Notes: generated from the sequence alone by a model not told the origin. DNA of 64,000 bases from Bordetella sp. FB-8 (GCF_000382185.1 NZ_KB907784.1:1575633-1639632), one strand, 5' to 3'. Shown: positions 41,583 through 51,097, counted from the stretch's first letter. Made by a program: numbers and translations.

Positions 41583-43111
41583 CAGAAGAATCCGAGTTTC
41601 TTCGGGCTATAGCTCACCAGCAGATTCTTGGTCTGCTGGTAGTGATTGAGCATCATCTGATGGTTTTCGCGGCCGATGCCCGATTGCTTGTAGCCGCCGA
41701 AGGCCGCATGCGCGGGATAGGCGTGATAGCAATTGGTCCAGACACGTCCGGCCTTGATGGCGCGGCCCATGCGATAGCAGGTGTTCGCGTCGCGCGACCA
41801 GACCCCGGCGCCCAGACCGTACAGCGTGTCGTTGGCGATGGACAGCGCTTCTTCAGTGTCTTTGAAGGTCGTGACCGACACCACGGGGCCGAAGATCTCC
41901 TCCTGGAAGATGCGCATCTTGTTCGTTCCCTGGAACACCGTGGGCTGGACGTAATAGCCGCCCTTGAGGTCGCCGTCCAGATCGGCGCGCGCACCGCCCG
42001 TCAGCACCTTGGCGCCTTCCTGCTTGCCGATATCGAGATAGGAGAGGATTTTCTCCAATTGCTCGCTGGAGGCCTGGGCGCCGATCATGGTGTCGGCATC
42101 GAGCGGGTTGCCCTGCTTGATGGCTTTGACGCGCGCCACGGCGCGTTCCATGAAGCGATCGTAGATCGAGGCCTGGATCAAGGCACGGCTGGGGCAGGTG
42201 CAGACCTCGCCTTGGTTGAGCGCGAACATCACGAAGCCTTCGATGGCCTTGTCCAGGAAATCGTCGTCTTGCGCCGCCACGTCGGCAAAGAAAATGTTGG
42301 GCGACTTGCCCCCCAGCTCCAGCGTGACCGGTATCAGGTTCTGCGACGCGTACTGCATGATGAGACGGCCGGTGGTGGTTTCGCCGGTAAAGGCGATCTT
42401 GGCGATGCGCGAACTCGATGCCAGGGGCTTGCCCGCTTCCAGGCCGAAACCGGTGACGATGTTCAGCACGCCCGGGGGCAGCACGTCGGCGATCAGCTCG
42501 GCGAAGATCATGAGCGTGAGCGGCGTCTGCTCGGCCGGCTTGATCACCACGCAGTTGCCGGCTGCCAGCGCGGGCGCCAGCTTCCAGGCGGCCATGAGCA
42601 GGGGGAAATTCCACGGAATGATCTGGCCGACCACGCCCAGCGGCTCCTTGAAGTGATAAGCCACGGTGTCGTTGTCGATCTCCGACAGCCCGCCTTCCTG
42701 CGAGCGGATCACCGAGGCGAAGTAGCGAAAGTGATCCGCCGCCAGGGGCAGGTCGGCGGCGCGCGATTCGCGGATGGGCTTGCCGTTGTCCCAGGTCTCG
42801 GAGGTTGCCAGCAGTTCGAGATTGGTTTCGATGACGTCGGCGATGCGGTTGAGCAGGCGCGAGCGTTCCGTCACGGAGCTCGAACCCCAGGCCGGGGCGG
42901 CCTTGTGCGCCGCGTCCAGCGCCGCGTCGATGTCGGCCGCGCAGGAGCGCGCGTGGCGCGATAGGACTTTGCCGGTCACCGGCGTGACATTGTCGAAGTA
43001 CTGGCCGTCGGCCGGCGCGCGCCAGCGGCCGCCGATGAAGTTCTCGTACTGTTTCTTGATGTCGATGGGCGAGCCATAGACGCCCGGAGCGATGCGGGTT
43101 GCGGTATCCAT
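41582..43111 (-). CDS. NAD(P)+-dependent aldehyde dehydrogenase (AldB/AcoD type)
   Basis: A 509-aa ALDH. The catalytic cysteine is in [15 protein letters not shown] and the general-base glutamate in [23 protein letters not shown] and [13 protein letters not shown] are cofactor-region motifs. The CTCPSR signature is typical of acetaldehyde/AcoD-AldB enzymes used in ethanol or acetoin metabolism. The start at 43111 gives [15 protein letters not shown], the family N-terminus. A sigma54-type promoter lies 54 bases upstream, and an AcoR-like activator is divergent. Confidence 0.92.
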   Translation of the reverse strand: MDTATRIAPGVYGSPIDIKKQYENFIGGRWRAPADGQYFDNVTPVTGKVLSRHARSCAADIDAALDAAHKAAPAWGSSSVTERSRLLNRIADVIETNLELLATSETWDNGKPIRESRAADLPLAADHFRYFASVIRSQEGGLSEIDNDTVAYHFKEPLGVVGQIIPWNFPLLMAAWKLAPALAAGNCVVIKPAEQTPLTLMIFAELIADVLPPGVLNIVTGFGLEAGKPLASSSRIAKIAFTGETTTGRLIMQYASQNLIPVTLELGGKSPNIFFADVAAQDDDFLDKAIEGFVMFALNQGEVCTCPSRALIQASIYDRFMERAVARVKAIKQGNPLDADTMIGAQASSEQLEKILSYLDIGKQEGAKVLTGGARADLDGDLKGGYYVQPTVFQGTNKMRIFQEEIFGPVVSVTTFKDTEEALSIANDTLYGLGAGVWSRDANTCYRMGRAIKAGRVWTNCYHAYPAHAAFGGYKQSGIGRENHQMMLNHYQQTKNLLVSYSPKKLGFF

Positions 43112-43164
43112 GCGTGTCTCCTGTTTGTTTGAATGTAGGGAATGAAAGCCCCGCTTCATTCCAT

Positions 43165-43179
43165 GCAATAAGCGTGCCA
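43165..43179 (-). promoter_or_regulatory. sigma54 (-24/-12) promoter of the aldehyde dehydrogenase operon
   Basis: On the minus strand the sequence is TGGCAC-GCTTA-TTGC, matching the consensus TGGCAC-N5-TTGC exactly. Initiation would fall about 40 bases before the dehydrogenase ATG. The neighbouring AcoR-like protein has the GAFTGA loop needed to activate it. Confidence 0.85.
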
Positions 43180-43288
43180 GAGCTTGTGCCGCGTCGCGGC
43201 AGTGATGGACAGCCCATATGCCGCCATGCGAAAGTAAAGACCTCGGCTCCAAGAGCGGTCCGCCTGAACGGCGGATGCGCCAGACAGC

Positions 43289-43303
43289 GTCGCAAAATGC
43301 GAC
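43289..43303. promoter_or_regulatory. enhancer-site candidate for the AcoR-like activator
   Basis: GTCGCA-AAA-TGCGAC is a perfect 6-bp inverted repeat about 110 bases upstream of the -24 element, with a further TGTCGCA half-site at 43319-43325. Position and symmetry fit an enhancer-binding-protein site. Confidence 0.65.
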
Positions 43304-43347
43304 AACGGGCCGAAACAGGTGTCGCAGCACACCGATCGGAGACAGTC

Positions 43348-45276
43348 ATGGCTAACCCCCGAATCCCGCGGCTGGAAAGCGCGCGCCGCCAGTTTCTCGA
43401 ACAGGGCGTTGTGCCCGCCAGCGTTCTCGCCGAACCGATTCTTCGATCCTGGCGCCGTTGCGCCGACATCGGACACGACATGTCTGGCTCCAGCCGCATG
43501 CAGCTGCCCACCCAGGGCGAGTTGCGTGAACTGCGCCAGCGCAACGAAGACCTGCGCAGGTTCGGCCGGCCCATCATGGCGCTGCTGGCGCAAGAGGTGC
43601 GCCAGTCCAGTGGACTGGTCCTGCTTACCGATGCCGCCGGCAGCGTGCTGGATGCCGCCGGCAACGACGCGTTCGCCGATTGTGCCGCCAAGGTATCGCT
43701 CATGCCCGGCGCGCTTTGGAGCGAGTCGGCCGCCGGCACCAACGCCATCGGAACGGCGCTGGTCGAACATCGGCCCATCGAAGTGCGCGGGCATGAACAC
43801 TATTTCGAATCCAACCGCATCCTGACTTGTGCCGCGGTGCCGATTTCCGACCCTCGCGGCCGCACGCTGGGATTGCTGGACTTGTCCGGCCCGGCCGCGC
43901 AAGGCAGCGGCCATGCGCTTGCCCTGGTGACCTGGGCGGTGGACCAGATCGAGCGGCGCCTGTTCGACCAGGACTATGCGCATTGCCTGCGGTTGGCCGT
44001 GCACGATGAGCCGGGCCTGCTCGGCAGCGCGCACGAGGGCTTGTTGGCCTTCGACGGCGGCAGGCTGGTCGCGGCCAACCGGCATGCTCTGCGCCTGCTG
44101 GCCTTGGACGCGAGCGCGCTGGGCGTGTTGTGCTATGAAGATCTGTTCGTCCAGGCTCCGGCCCAGGCGGCCGCGCGCGGAACTTTACGCCGGCTGCACG
44201 GTGCGCTATTGCATGTCCGCCTGGTGCAGTCCGCGTCCGCCGCCGCGCCAAGCCCTGTGTCCGTTCCGGGCGAAGCCGAGCGGGCCGCGGTCCTCGATCT
44301 TGCGCGCGAGTCGCTGCCTGTTCCGCGTCGGGAGGCAAGACCATCCACGTCGGCGCGCCTGTCCCGGCCCGGTGAACCCGCACCCTGGTTCGATGCGGGG
44401 GCGCTGGCCGACCTGGCCCGCGCCGTTCGCCTGCTCGATGCGGGCGTTGCAATACTGCTGCAGGGCGAGACCGGAACGGGCAAGGAAGTCTTTGCGCGGC
44501 AGATGCATGCCCGCAGCGCGCGCGCCGATGGTCCCTTCGTGGCCATCAATTGCGCCGCGCTGCCCGAGAGCCTGATCGAATCCGAGTTGTTCGGCTACGA
44601 GGAGGGCGCCTTCACCGGTGCGCGCAGACAGGGCAGCAAAGGATTGCTGCGCCAGGCGCAAGGCGGCGTGCTTTTCCTGGACGAGATCGGCGACATGCCC
44701 CTGCCTGCGCAGGCCCGCTTGCTGCGCGTGTTGCAGAACCGGGAAGTGACGCCGCTGGGCGGCGCGCGTTGCGTGCCGGTGGATTTCCTGCTGATCTGCG
44801 CCACGCACCGACCCCTGGGGCCGGCCGAGCAGAATGTCTTGCGCGCCGATCTGTACTTTCGCATCGCCGAGTACACGATGTGTCTGCCCGCCTTGCGCGA
44901 TCGCGCCGACCGTGCCCGCATTGTGCAGGCCTTGTGGTCGTCGGGCGCCTTGCCGGCGCACGACGGGCCGGACCTGCCGCAGGAAGTCCTGCAGGCACTG
45001 ACTGCCTACGATTGGCCGGGCAACTTCCGGCAGTTGGTCGCCACGCTGCGCACCTTGCGGGTCCTGGCCGAAACCGAAGGCCAGACGCGGCTGGACATGC
45101 TGCCAGCGGACATGGCGGCGCAGGCGCGCGCGCCCGCCGATCTCAAGGTTCTGACCGATGCCGCGGTGCGGGAAGCGCTGGCTGCGTGCGGCGGCAGCAT
45201 GAGCGGCGCGGCGCGGCGCCTGGGCGTGCATCGCAGCACGCTGTATCGTTGGGCCAAGCCGGCGCGCGCAAAATGA
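43348..45276 (+). CDS. AcoR-like sigma54-dependent enhancer-binding protein
   Basis: Activator of 642 aa. The N-terminal GAF region (~70-210, with ALWSESAAGTNAIGTALVEHRPI) is followed by the AAA+ domain with Walker A GETGTGKE, the sigma54-contact loop GYEEGAFTGARR and Walker B GVLFLDEIGD. The C-terminal Fis-type helix-turn-helix reads GSMSGAARRLGVHRSTLYRW. The ATG at 43348 has CGGAGA upstream. Divergent from the aldehyde dehydrogenase operon, it almost certainly drives the sigma54 promoter there. The inducer is unknown; acetoin or alcohols are family examples. Confidence 0.93.
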   Translation: MANPRIPRLESARRQFLEQGVVPASVLAEPILRSWRRCADIGHDMSGSSRMQLPTQGELRELRQRNEDLRRFGRPIMALLAQEVRQSSGLVLLTDAAGSVLDAAGNDAFADCAAKVSLMPGALWSESAAGTNAIGTALVEHRPIEVRGHEHYFESNRILTCAAVPISDPRGRTLGLLDLSGPAAQGSGHALALVTWAVDQIERRLFDQDYAHCLRLAVHDEPGLLGSAHEGLLAFDGGRLVAANRHALRLLALDASALGVLCYEDLFVQAPAQAAARGTLRRLHGALLHVRLVQSASAAAPSPVSVPGEAERAAVLDLARESLPVPRREARPSTSARLSRPGEPAPWFDAGALADLARAVRLLDAGVAILLQGETGTGKEVFARQMHARSARADGPFVAINCAALPESLIESELFGYEEGAFTGARRQGSKGLLRQAQGGVLFLDEIGDMPLPAQARLLRVLQNREVTPLGGARCVPVDFLLICATHRPLGPAEQNVLRADLYFRIAEYTMCLPALRDRADRARIVQALWSSGALPAHDGPDLPQEVLQALTAYDWPGNFRQLVATLRTLRVLAETEGQTRLDMLPADMAAQARAPADLKVLTDAAVREALAACGGSMSGAARRLGVHRSTLYRWAKPARAK

Positions 45277-45349
45277 TGCTGTCTGAAGCTGCGTAGGGCG
45301 GCCGCGTAGCAGCCGCGCGCCGCGCACGGTGGACTGACGCGCCAGCCGA

Positions 45350-46276
45350 TCACGCCCGGCGCGCCACGCGCATGGCAGGGCCGGTCGTCGGCCGCATCTG
45401 CAGCATCAGGTCGTACAGCTGTTGCGCGGCTGGCGAGAGGCTGGCCCCGCGGCGCCGGATCAGACAGATCTTGCGTACCAGCCCCGGCATGCTGAGCGGC
45501 CGGCTCACCAATCCCGGGCGGTCCAGTTCGTACAAGGTCAGGGCGGGTACGACAGTTATGCCCAGCCCCGCGGCAATCATGCCGGTCAGCGTGGCCAACT
45601 GTTCGACTTCCAGAACGATATTCATAGGCATGGGATGGAAGGCGCGCTCGAGCTGCATTCGCACGCTGTGCGAACGGGCCAGATGAATGAAGGGGGCGGC
45701 GGCGAGGTCGCGCGCGCTGATGCGGGGCCGGCTTGCCAGCGGATGATCCTGCCGGCATACGAGGTGGAAATGGTCGTTGCACAGCAGTTTGGATTCCAAG
45801 TCCTGAGCTGGCGTGTCCGACGAGGCCAGGGCGAAGTCCACGCTGTTGGTGCGCACCAGCTCCAGGCTGGGCGCAGAGAGTGTATCCGCCAGTCCCAGGT
45901 CGATGCCGGGATGGCGCTGGCGAAATTCGGCAAATACTCCAGGCAGCCAGCCGGCGGCGATCGAAGGCAGAGCGGCGATCGAGACGCGGCCCTTGCGCAA
46001 GGTGGCATAGCCGCGGAATTCGTCGATCATCGCGTCGAACTGCCCCACCATGCGGCGTGCCGATTCCTCCAGCATGCGCCCTTGCGGGGTCAACTCGACG
46101 TTGCGGGTGTCGCGGTCGAACAGCCGCGCACCCAGCGTGTCTTCGATGGCGCGGATCAGCGAACTGAACGCCGATTGCGACAAATGACAGACTTGCGCGG
46201 CGCGCGTGAAACTGTGCTGGTCGGCCAGCGCAAGGAAGGCGCGTAGATCGCGGCTAGACAGATTTATCTCTTTCAT
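45350..46276 (-). CDS. LysR-family regulator, divergent from the TRAP/RLP cluster
   Basis: Regulator of 308 aa with helix-turn-helix FLALADQHSFTRAAQVCHLSQSAFSSLIRAIEDTLGARLFDR and a standard effector-binding domain. It is divergent from the TRAP transporter-RuBisCO-like-kinase cluster, with 115 bases between starts, and is therefore its likely regulator. The intergenic sequence is AT-rich near the LysR start. The effector would be the transported acid or an intermediate, by context. Confidence 0.9.
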   Translation of the reverse strand: MKEINLSSRDLRAFLALADQHSFTRAAQVCHLSQSAFSSLIRAIEDTLGARLFDRDTRNVELTPQGRMLEESARRMVGQFDAMIDEFRGYATLRKGRVSIAALPSIAAGWLPGVFAEFRQRHPGIDLGLADTLSAPSLELVRTNSVDFALASSDTPAQDLESKLLCNDHFHLVCRQDHPLASRPRISARDLAAAPFIHLARSHSVRMQLERAFHPMPMNIVLEVEQLATLTGMIAAGLGITVVPALTLYELDRPGLVSRPLSMPGLVRKICLIRRRGASLSPAAQQLYDLMLQMRPTTGPAMRVARRA

Positions 46277-46391
46277 CGCTTAATCGATTTGAATTTTCTG
46301 TTTTTCCAATTTTAGTCCTGACGGTAAATTGTGCGAACTGAAGAGGCGACGGCCGGTAGGCGGCACATCGCCCGTTTTCAAGGAGACACCC

Positions 46392-47405
46392 GTGTTCGCC
46401 AAACGTCGCACATTTCTGAAGACGCTCGCCGCGTCGCCTGCCTTGTACCTGGGCGTGCCGCGGTTCGCCCGCGCCGCGCCCGAGTTTGTCTACAAGTACG
46501 CCAACAACCTGCCGATGTCGCATCCGCTGAACGTGCGTGCGCAGCAGGCGGCCGACCGCATCAAGAAGGAGTCCAACGGCCGGCTGCAGATCAATATCTT
46601 CCCCAACAACCAGTTGGGCGGCGACACCGACATGCTGACCCAGGTACGGGCCGGCGCCGTGGAGCTGTACACGCCGTCGGCGCTGGTCATCGCCACGGTC
46701 GTGCCCGAGGCGGCCATCAGTGCCGTGGGGTTCGCGTTTTCCAACTACGACCAGGTGTGGGCAGCCATGGACGGCAAGCTGGGCACCTTCGTACGCCAGC
46801 AGATCGGCAAGTCCCATCTGCACACCTTCGAGAAAATGTGGGACAACGGCTTTCGCCAGGTCACGACCAGTTCCAAGCCCGTAAAGACCGCGGCCGATCT
46901 GCACGGCGTCAAGATCCGGGTGCCGGTCAGTCCCTTGAGCATCTCCATGTTTAAGGCGCTGTCCTCGTCGCCGACCAGCCTGCAATTTAGCGAGCTGTAC
47001 ACGTCGCTGCAGACCCACATTGTCGATGCGCAGGAGAATCCGCTGGCCATCATCCAGTCGGCCAAGCTGTACGAGGTGCAGAAGTACTGTTCCCTGACCA
47101 ACCATATCTGGGACGGCTATTGGTTCGTCGCCAATCAGCGCGCCTTCGACAAGCTGCCTGCCAATCTGCGGACGCTGTGGGAAACCGCGTTCAACGACGC
47201 AGGCATGAAGCAGCGCGAAGACTTGCGCAAGATGAACGAGTCGATCCAGTCCGATCTGCAGAACAAGGGCATGGTGTTCAACACGACCCAATCCGACAGT
47301 TTCCAGGCTGCGCTGCGCAATGCCGGGTTCTACAAGGAGTGGCGCGGCAAGTTCGGCGAACAGGCCTGGAGCCAGCTGGAAGGCGCCGTCGGAAAGCTGG
47401 CCTGA
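46392..47405 (+). CDS. TRAP transporter solute-binding protein (DctP type)
   Basis: Periplasmic binding protein of 337 aa from the GTG at 46392, which follows AGGAGA by 5 bases; the frame continues upstream without a Shine-Dalgarno. The signal is Tat-like (FAKRRTFLKTLAASPALYLG) and ends ARA-APEF. The DctP fold motifs YKYANNLPMSHPLNVRAQQA, VKIRVPVSPLSISMFKALSS and LYTSLQTHIVDAQENPL are clear, with the conserved arginine (IRVP) that binds the ligand carboxylate. It probably imports an organic or sugar acid for the RuBisCO-like/kinase pathway downstream. Confidence 0.92.
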   Translation: MFAKRRTFLKTLAASPALYLGVPRFARAAPEFVYKYANNLPMSHPLNVRAQQAADRIKKESNGRLQINIFPNNQLGGDTDMLTQVRAGAVELYTPSALVIATVVPEAAISAVGFAFSNYDQVWAAMDGKLGTFVRQQIGKSHLHTFEKMWDNGFRQVTTSSKPVKTAADLHGVKIRVPVSPLSISMFKALSSSPTSLQFSELYTSLQTHIVDAQENPLAIIQSAKLYEVQKYCSLTNHIWDGYWFVANQRAFDKLPANLRTLWETAFNDAGMKQREDLRKMNESIQSDLQNKGMVFNTTQSDSFQAALRNAGFYKEWRGKFGEQAWSQLEGAVGKLA

Positions 47406-47409
47406 AGCG

Positions 47410-49275
47410 ATGTGCGCGGCTTCAACCTGCCAGAGCAGCGGCGCCGGCAAGTCAGGCCTGGCAGCCGGTTGCAGCCGCGTGCTCGGCCGGATGGTCGAGC
47501 TCGTCGCCGCCGTGCTGGTATTGGCCGAGATCGTCGTGCTGTTTTCAGGTGTCCTGGCGCGGTATGTGTTTCACAATCCATTGGTGTGGTCCGACGAACT
47601 GGCCGGCCTGTTATTTCTCTGGCTGTCCATGCTGGGTTCGGCGGTGGCCTTGCGCCGCGGTGAGCACATGCGCATGACCGTGGTGGTCGCGCGTGTTTCT
47701 CCCGGCGTGCGCGCGCTGCTTGACGTGATGGCCATCGGGGCGTCGATCGCCTTTCTGACGCTGATCCTGCCGCATGCGTTTGAGTTCGCCGCCGAAGATG
47801 CCCTGGTGTCGACGCCGGCGCTCGGTATTTCCAGTGCCTGGGGTTCCTGCGCGCTGCCGGCCGGTTTCGGCCTGATGCTGCTGTTCGGATTGTTGCGCCT
47901 GGCCGATGCCGCAAGGCCGCGCGATATCGCCGTGGCCCTGGCGGCGGTGGTTGCGGCGGTGCTGCTGTTCTGGTTCGTCCGGCCCTTGTTGCTGCCGTTG
48001 GGCAAGTTGAACCTGCTGGTCTTTTTCGTCGGTGTCGTATCGGTAAACGTCTTTCTCGGCGTGCCGATCGCATTCTCATTTGCGCTGGCTACCTTTGGCT
48101 ACCTGGCGCTGGCTACGCACACACCGCTCTTGGTGATGGTGGGCCGGATCGACGAAGGCATGTCGAGTCTGATCCTGCTGGCCGTACCCATGTTCGTCCT
48201 GTTGGGCCAGCTCATGGAGATGACGGGCATGGCGCGCGCCATGGTCGGGTTCCTGGCCAGCCTGCTGGGCCATGTGCGCGGCGGATTGTCCTATGTGCTG
48301 ATTGGGTCCATGTATCTGGTCTCGGGCATTTCGGGCTCCAAGGTGGCCGACATGGCCGCGGTGGCCCCGGCGCTGTTTCCCGAGATGAAGCAGCGCGGCG
48401 CGGCGCCGGGCGATCTGGCGGCCCTGTTGTCCTGCACGGGCGCACAGACCGAGACCATCCCGCCCAGTATCGTGCTCATTACCATCGGGTCGGTGACCGG
48501 CGTGTCGATCGCTGCCCTGTTTACCGGCGGCATGTTGCCGGGCGCCGCGCTGGGATTGACGCTGGGACTGATCGTGTGGGTGCGCAGCCGCAGCCAGACC
48601 CCGAGCCAGGCGCGCCGCGCATCCACGGCCCAGATCGGGCGCCGGCTGGTCAAGGCTTTGCCGGCGCTGGTGCTGCCCGTCGTAATCCGCGCTGCCGTGG
48701 TCGAGGGCGTGGCCACGGCCACCGAAGTGTCGACGATAGGAATCGTGTATTCGGTGCTGGTGGGACTGTTGCTCTATCGCTGCTTTGACTGGAAGCGGTT
48801 GCCCGCTATGCTGGTCGATACCGCCGCGCTGTCCGGCGCGATCCTCTTCATTGTCGGTGCGGCCACGTCCATGGCCTGGGGACTGACACAGTCGGGCTTC
48901 TCGAGCGATCTGGCAGCATGGATGAAGGCGCTGCCGGGCGGTTCCGTCGGCTTCCTGCTGGTATCCATCGCAGTCTTTGTTCTCCTGGGCAGCGTCTTGG
49001 AAGGCATTCCGGTCATTGTGCTGTTCGGGCCGCTGCTTTTTCCCATCGCACGCCAGATGGGCGTCAATGAAGTGCACTATGCGATGGTGGTGGTTCTCTC
49101 CATGGGTCTGGGCCTGTTCGCGCCTCCGTTCGGCGTGGGCTTCTACGGCGCCTGCGCCATCAGCAAGGTCGATCCGGACGAGGCGATGCCGTATATGTGG
49201 GGCTATCTGGCAGCCCTGGTCGCAGGGGTGTTCCTGGTGGCCTTCATCCCTTGGATTTCTACGGGTTTTCTTTGA
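47410..49275 (+). CDS. TRAP transporter fused permease (DctQM)
   Basis: Inner-membrane permease of 621 aa combining the small DctQ part (four helices, about residues 25-190, with LARYVFHNPLVWSDELAGLLF) with the large DctM part (about 195-621). DctM hallmarks are GVPIAFSFALATFGYL, SGISGSKVADMAAVAP and EGIPVIVLFGPLLFPIA. The fused arrangement is known but less common than separate Q and M genes. The start ATG 47410 lies 4 bases after the SBP stop. It is sodium-driven uptake by family. Confidence 0.9.
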   Translation: MCAASTCQSSGAGKSGLAAGCSRVLGRMVELVAAVLVLAEIVVLFSGVLARYVFHNPLVWSDELAGLLFLWLSMLGSAVALRRGEHMRMTVVVARVSPGVRALLDVMAIGASIAFLTLILPHAFEFAAEDALVSTPALGISSAWGSCALPAGFGLMLLFGLLRLADAARPRDIAVALAAVVAAVLLFWFVRPLLLPLGKLNLLVFFVGVVSVNVFLGVPIAFSFALATFGYLALATHTPLLVMVGRIDEGMSSLILLAVPMFVLLGQLMEMTGMARAMVGFLASLLGHVRGGLSYVLIGSMYLVSGISGSKVADMAAVAPALFPEMKQRGAAPGDLAALLSCTGAQTETIPPSIVLITIGSVTGVSIAALFTGGMLPGAALGLTLGLIVWVRSRSQTPSQARRASTAQIGRRLVKALPALVLPVVIRAAVVEGVATATEVSTIGIVYSVLVGLLLYRCFDWKRLPAMLVDTAALSGAILFIVGAATSMAWGLTQSGFSSDLAAWMKALPGGSVGFLLVSIAVFVLLGSVLEGIPVIVLFGPLLFPIARQMGVNEVHYAMVVVLSMGLGLFAPPFGVGFYGACAISKVDPDEAMPYMWGYLAALVAGVFLVAFIPWISTGFL

Positions 49276-49288
49276 GACAGGAAAAATC

Positions 49289-49828
49289 ATGAGTCGATTT
49301 TTTGGAGAAGTACGCCAGTTGGGGTACGTGGTGCACGATATACATAAGGAAATGCGTCACTGGAGCGACGTGCTGGGCGTAGGCCCGTGGTACTACGCCG
49401 ACCGCGTGCCGGTGAAGAATTTCCACTACAAGGGTAGGCCCTCGCCCATCCAGACGTCGGTGGCCCTGGCCAATTCCGGACCGCTGCAAATCGAACTCAT
49501 CGAGCAGCGCAACGACGCGCCGTCCATGTACAAGGACTTCCTGGATGCGGGCCGCACGGGATTGCAACATCTGGCCTACTGGACCGAATCATTCGAGGCC
49601 GACCTCGAACGCCTGCAGGCTCAGGGTCTGGTTGTCGGCATGAGCGGCGAGGTCGGCGAGAAGGGGCGCTACGTGTATTTCGAGACCGAAACGCATCCCG
49701 GTACGGTGGTCGAACTATCCGAAGTCGCCGGGCCGAAAGGCAGGCTGTTCAAAATAATCCGCGAGGCTTGCATCGGCTGGGACGGGAGCGACCCCGTACG
49801 GCCCTTCCCCGACCTGGGTACCCTGTAA
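49289..49828 (+). CDS. VOC (glyoxalase/bleomycin-resistance/dioxygenase) family protein
   Basis: A 179-aa protein with one full two-module VOC fold. It begins MSRFFGEVRQLGYVVHDIHK, and metal-ligand candidates are a His in YVVHDI, Glu in LQIELIEQ, His in GLQHLAYW and Glu in TVVELSEV. This is the His/Glu/His/Glu spacing of the glyoxalase-4/epimerase-like subgroup (methylmalonyl-CoA epimerase-like). It lies 13 bases after the TRAP permease and 3 bases before the RuBisCO-like gene, so it probably acts in the same pathway, perhaps as an epimerase, isomerase or lyase. The reaction is unknown. Confidence 0.85.
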   Translation: MSRFFGEVRQLGYVVHDIHKEMRHWSDVLGVGPWYYADRVPVKNFHYKGRPSPIQTSVALANSGPLQIELIEQRNDAPSMYKDFLDAGRTGLQHLAYWTESFEADLERLQAQGLVVGMSGEVGEKGRYVYFETETHPGTVVELSEVAGPKGRLFKIIREACIGWDGSDPVRPFPDLGTL

Positions 49829-49831
49829 TCC

Positions 49832-51097
49832 ATGACTGACGCTGCGCGCGCCGAATTCGAGGCGACCTATCTCATCGAGACTCCGTATCCGCCGGACCAG
49901 GCGGCCCAGGTGCTGGCCGGTGAACAGTCCAGCGGCACTTTCGTGCGCGTGGCGGGCGAGACTGACGATCTGCGCGCGCGTTCGCGGGCACAGGTGACGG
50001 CCATACGCGAGTTCGAGCCGGTGGCCCAGCCCAGCTTGCCTAATGCTTTTCTCGACCGGCGCAAGGTTGCGGGCCCGTATCGCCGCGCCCAGATCACCGT
50101 GCGCTTTCCGATCGAGAACGTCGGCGCCAACCTGCCCACGCTCGTCGCCACGGTGGCGGGCAATATCTACGACCTGGGCGAGATGACCGGCGTGAAGCTG
50201 ATGTCGCTGCGTCTGCCTCCCGACTATGTGCGCGCCTTCGATGCGCCGCGCCAGGGCGTGGCGGGCACGCGCGCGCTGACGGGCATCGCCGCCGGTCCCA
50301 TCCTGGGCACCATCATCAAGCCCAACGTGGGAATGACGCCCGAGCAGACCGCCGCCACCGTGGCCACGCTGTGCCAGGCCGGCGTCGATTTCATCAAGGA
50401 CGATGAAGTCATGGCCAATCCGCCGAATGCGCCGCTGGCGGCGCGCGTGGCGCAGGTCATGAAAGTGATCGAGGCGCACGCGCAGCGCACTGGCCGCAAG
50501 GTGATGTATGCCTTCAATATCTCGGACGAGACCGACGCCATGCGCCGTAATGCCGAGATGGTCGAGGCGGCCGGCGGCACCTGCGTGATGGCCAGCCTGA
50601 ATTGGTGCGGCTACGGCGCGATACAGTCGCTGCGCCGCGCCACGCCGCTGGCATTGCACGGGCATCGCAACGGCCTGGCGGCGATGGCGCGCCATCCCAT
50701 GCTGGGCATCGATTTTCATGCCTATCAAGTGCTGTGGCGCCTCGCCGGCGTCGACCAGCTGCACGTCAACGGACTGGGCGGCAAGTTCTACGAAGCCGAC
50801 CAGAGCGTGGTGGCGTCCGCGCGGGCCTGCCTGCAGCCCTTGGCCGGCGGCGACGCGATAATGCCGGTGTTCTCGTCGGGGCAGTGGGCGGGCACGGTGC
50901 CGGCTACTTTCGATGCGGTCGGCAGCGACGATCTGATCTTTCTATCCGGCGGCGGCATACTCGGCCATCCGCACGGTCCGGCCGCGGGCGTGCAGAGCAT
51001 ACGCGATGCCTGGGAGGCTGCGCGCAGCGGCGTGGCGCTGCCGCGCCACGCCCAGACTCATCCCGCGCTGGCGGCCGCATTGGACTTCTACGGCTGA
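49832..51097 (+). CDS. RuBisCO-like protein (form IV), OiaX/OiaC-type candidate
   Basis: A 421-aa member of the RuBisCO large-chain family. The KPxxG motif is IIKPNVGMTPEQ (Lys163), and the carbamylation lysine with Mg ligands is DFIKDDE (Lys189, Asp191, Glu192). HGHRNG and the phosphate loop SGGGILGHPHG are kept, and a loop-6 lysine is visible in GLGGKFYE (Lys318). Metal-dependent enolisation or decarboxylation chemistry is thus possible. Known relatives include 3-oxo-isoapionate-4-phosphate decarboxylase (OiaC) and transcarboxylase/hydrolase (OiaX). The adjoining DUF1537 kinase would make the phosphorylated substrate. It is unlikely to be a CO2-fixing RuBisCO, as no small subunit or phosphoribulokinase is present. 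Confidence 0.9.
   Translation: MTDAARAEFEATYLIETPYPPDQAAQVLAGEQSSGTFVRVAGETDDLRARSRAQVTAIREFEPVAQPSLPNAFLDRRKVAGPYRRAQITVRFPIENVGANLPTLVATVAGNIYDLGEMTGVKLMSLRLPPDYVRAFDAPRQGVAGTRALTGIAAGPILGTIIKPNVGMTPEQTAATVATLCQAGVDFIKDDEVMANPPNAPLAARVAQVMKVIEAHAQRTGRKVMYAFNISDETDAMRRNAEMVEAAGGTCVMASLNWCGYGAIQSLRRATPLALHGHRNGLAAMARHPMLGIDFHAYQVLWRLAGVDQLHVNGLGGKFYEADQSVVASARACLQPLAGGDAIMPVFSSGQWAGTVPATFDAVGSDDLIFLSGGGILGHPHGPAAGVQSIRDAWEAARSGVALPRHAQTHPALAAALDFYG

Noticed and set aside
49832..51097. True CO2-fixing RuBisCO
   Set aside because: At 421 aa with form IV features, next to a sugar-acid kinase, and without a small subunit or phosphoribulokinase, it fits the RuBisCO-like class.
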